From Oscillospiraceae bacterium (lineage in GTDB: Bacteria > Bacillota > Clostridia > Oscillospirales > Oscillospiraceae), in assembly GCA_031261245.1 (NCBI GenBank), contig JAISKU010000016.1, forward strand, positions 1-5,944: a stretch of DNA of 5,944 nucleotides, given 5' to 3'. Shown here piece after piece: positions 5,857-5,944 of this stretch. The position numbers and the translations under genes are program-made. The stretch's first letter is position 1. Every line of letters begins with the position of its first letter. A model generated the notes under the pieces. That model was not told where the DNA came from. It did no database searches and saw only the letters and a list, made by a program, of their open reading frames with translations.

Positions 5857-5898
5857 CCCCCCCCCCCGACACAAAACCCACCCGCACGGGGGGGGTTT
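5855..5898. terminator. C11/G8 hairpin after the PIN module, possible bidirectional terminator
   Basis: AA plus eight C residues (5855-5864, the start of an 11-C run ending at 5867) can pair with G8TT (5888-5897), a 10-bp stem with a 23-nt loop. A compact alternative pairs AAACCC (5874-5879) with GGGTTT (5893-5898) and CCC (5881-5883) with GGG (5888-5890) around a GCAC loop. On the plus strand only TTT follows, so it is a poor intrinsic terminator in that direction. On the minus strand the stem is followed by a T-rich stretch. It begins inside the stop codon of the small gene. Confidence 0.4.
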
Positions 5899-5944
5899 GC
5901 TCGGGGCTGGCATCGCCGGGGGCCGTATGGTACGTCTCCCGCGC
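5899..5944. other. Unassigned right edge
   Basis: These 46 GC-rich bases after the hairpin contain no start codon with a ribosome-binding site, no promoter match and no recognisable protein or RNA. The stretch could be the end or beginning of a gene lying outside the window. Confidence 0.5.

Noticed and set aside
5644..5913. An 89-codon minus-strand open frame across the PIN end and C run
   Set aside because: It runs through the homopolymer, overlaps two better-supported plus-strand genes, and has Pro/Gly/Arg-rich low-complexity sequence.

Overview
This window looks like chromosomal DNA from a high-GC, Gram-positive-type anaerobe, most plausibly a Clostridia (Oscillospiraceae-like) gut or environmental bacterium. 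The reasons are the strong Shine-Dalgarno sites, consensus sigma-A-type promoters, a MurZ-type UDP-GlcNAc enolpyruvyl transferase, and a walJ/yycJ-like gene next to rlmH, a pairing also found near each other in Bacillus and Staphylococcus. The lineage is inferred from gene content only; no 16S or other marker is present.

Layout. Positions 1-4133 hold five tightly packed minus-strand genes, read from right to left: murA (peptidoglycan precursor synthesis, TTG start), a WalJ/YycJ metallo-beta-lactamase-fold hydrolase, rlmH (23S rRNA pseudouridine methyltransferase), a small DUF2007-like protein, and a phosphoglucomutase/phosphomannomutase-type enzyme that runs off the left edge. Gaps are 2 to 15 bp, and two junctions are ATGA overlaps, so the set looks like one transcription unit served by the promoter at 4206-4234. 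Positions 4134-4317 form an AT-rich divergent control region with back-to-back consensus promoters and several small repeats that could be operators. Positions 4318-5148 on the plus strand encode a trimeric-type purine nucleoside phosphorylase.

Positions 5159-5856 hold a compact two-gene module: a PIN-domain protein with its own near-consensus, extended -10 promoter, and an overlapping 60-residue protein that may be its antitoxin. The PIN gene is clearly AT-richer than its neighbours (about 42% GC in sampled lines, against more than 70% in purine nucleoside phosphorylase), which suggests acquisition. The right end (5857-5944) has an 11-C run forming a hairpin with a G8TTT arm, and no gene that I can support.

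Together, the minus-strand genes serve envelope precursor supply (murA, sugar-phosphate mutase) and ribosome or nucleic-acid maintenance (rlmH, walJ); purine nucleoside phosphorylase serves purine salvage. The core genes are ordinary housekeeping genes. The most interesting parts are the reversed-order PIN module and the repeat-rich divergent control region.
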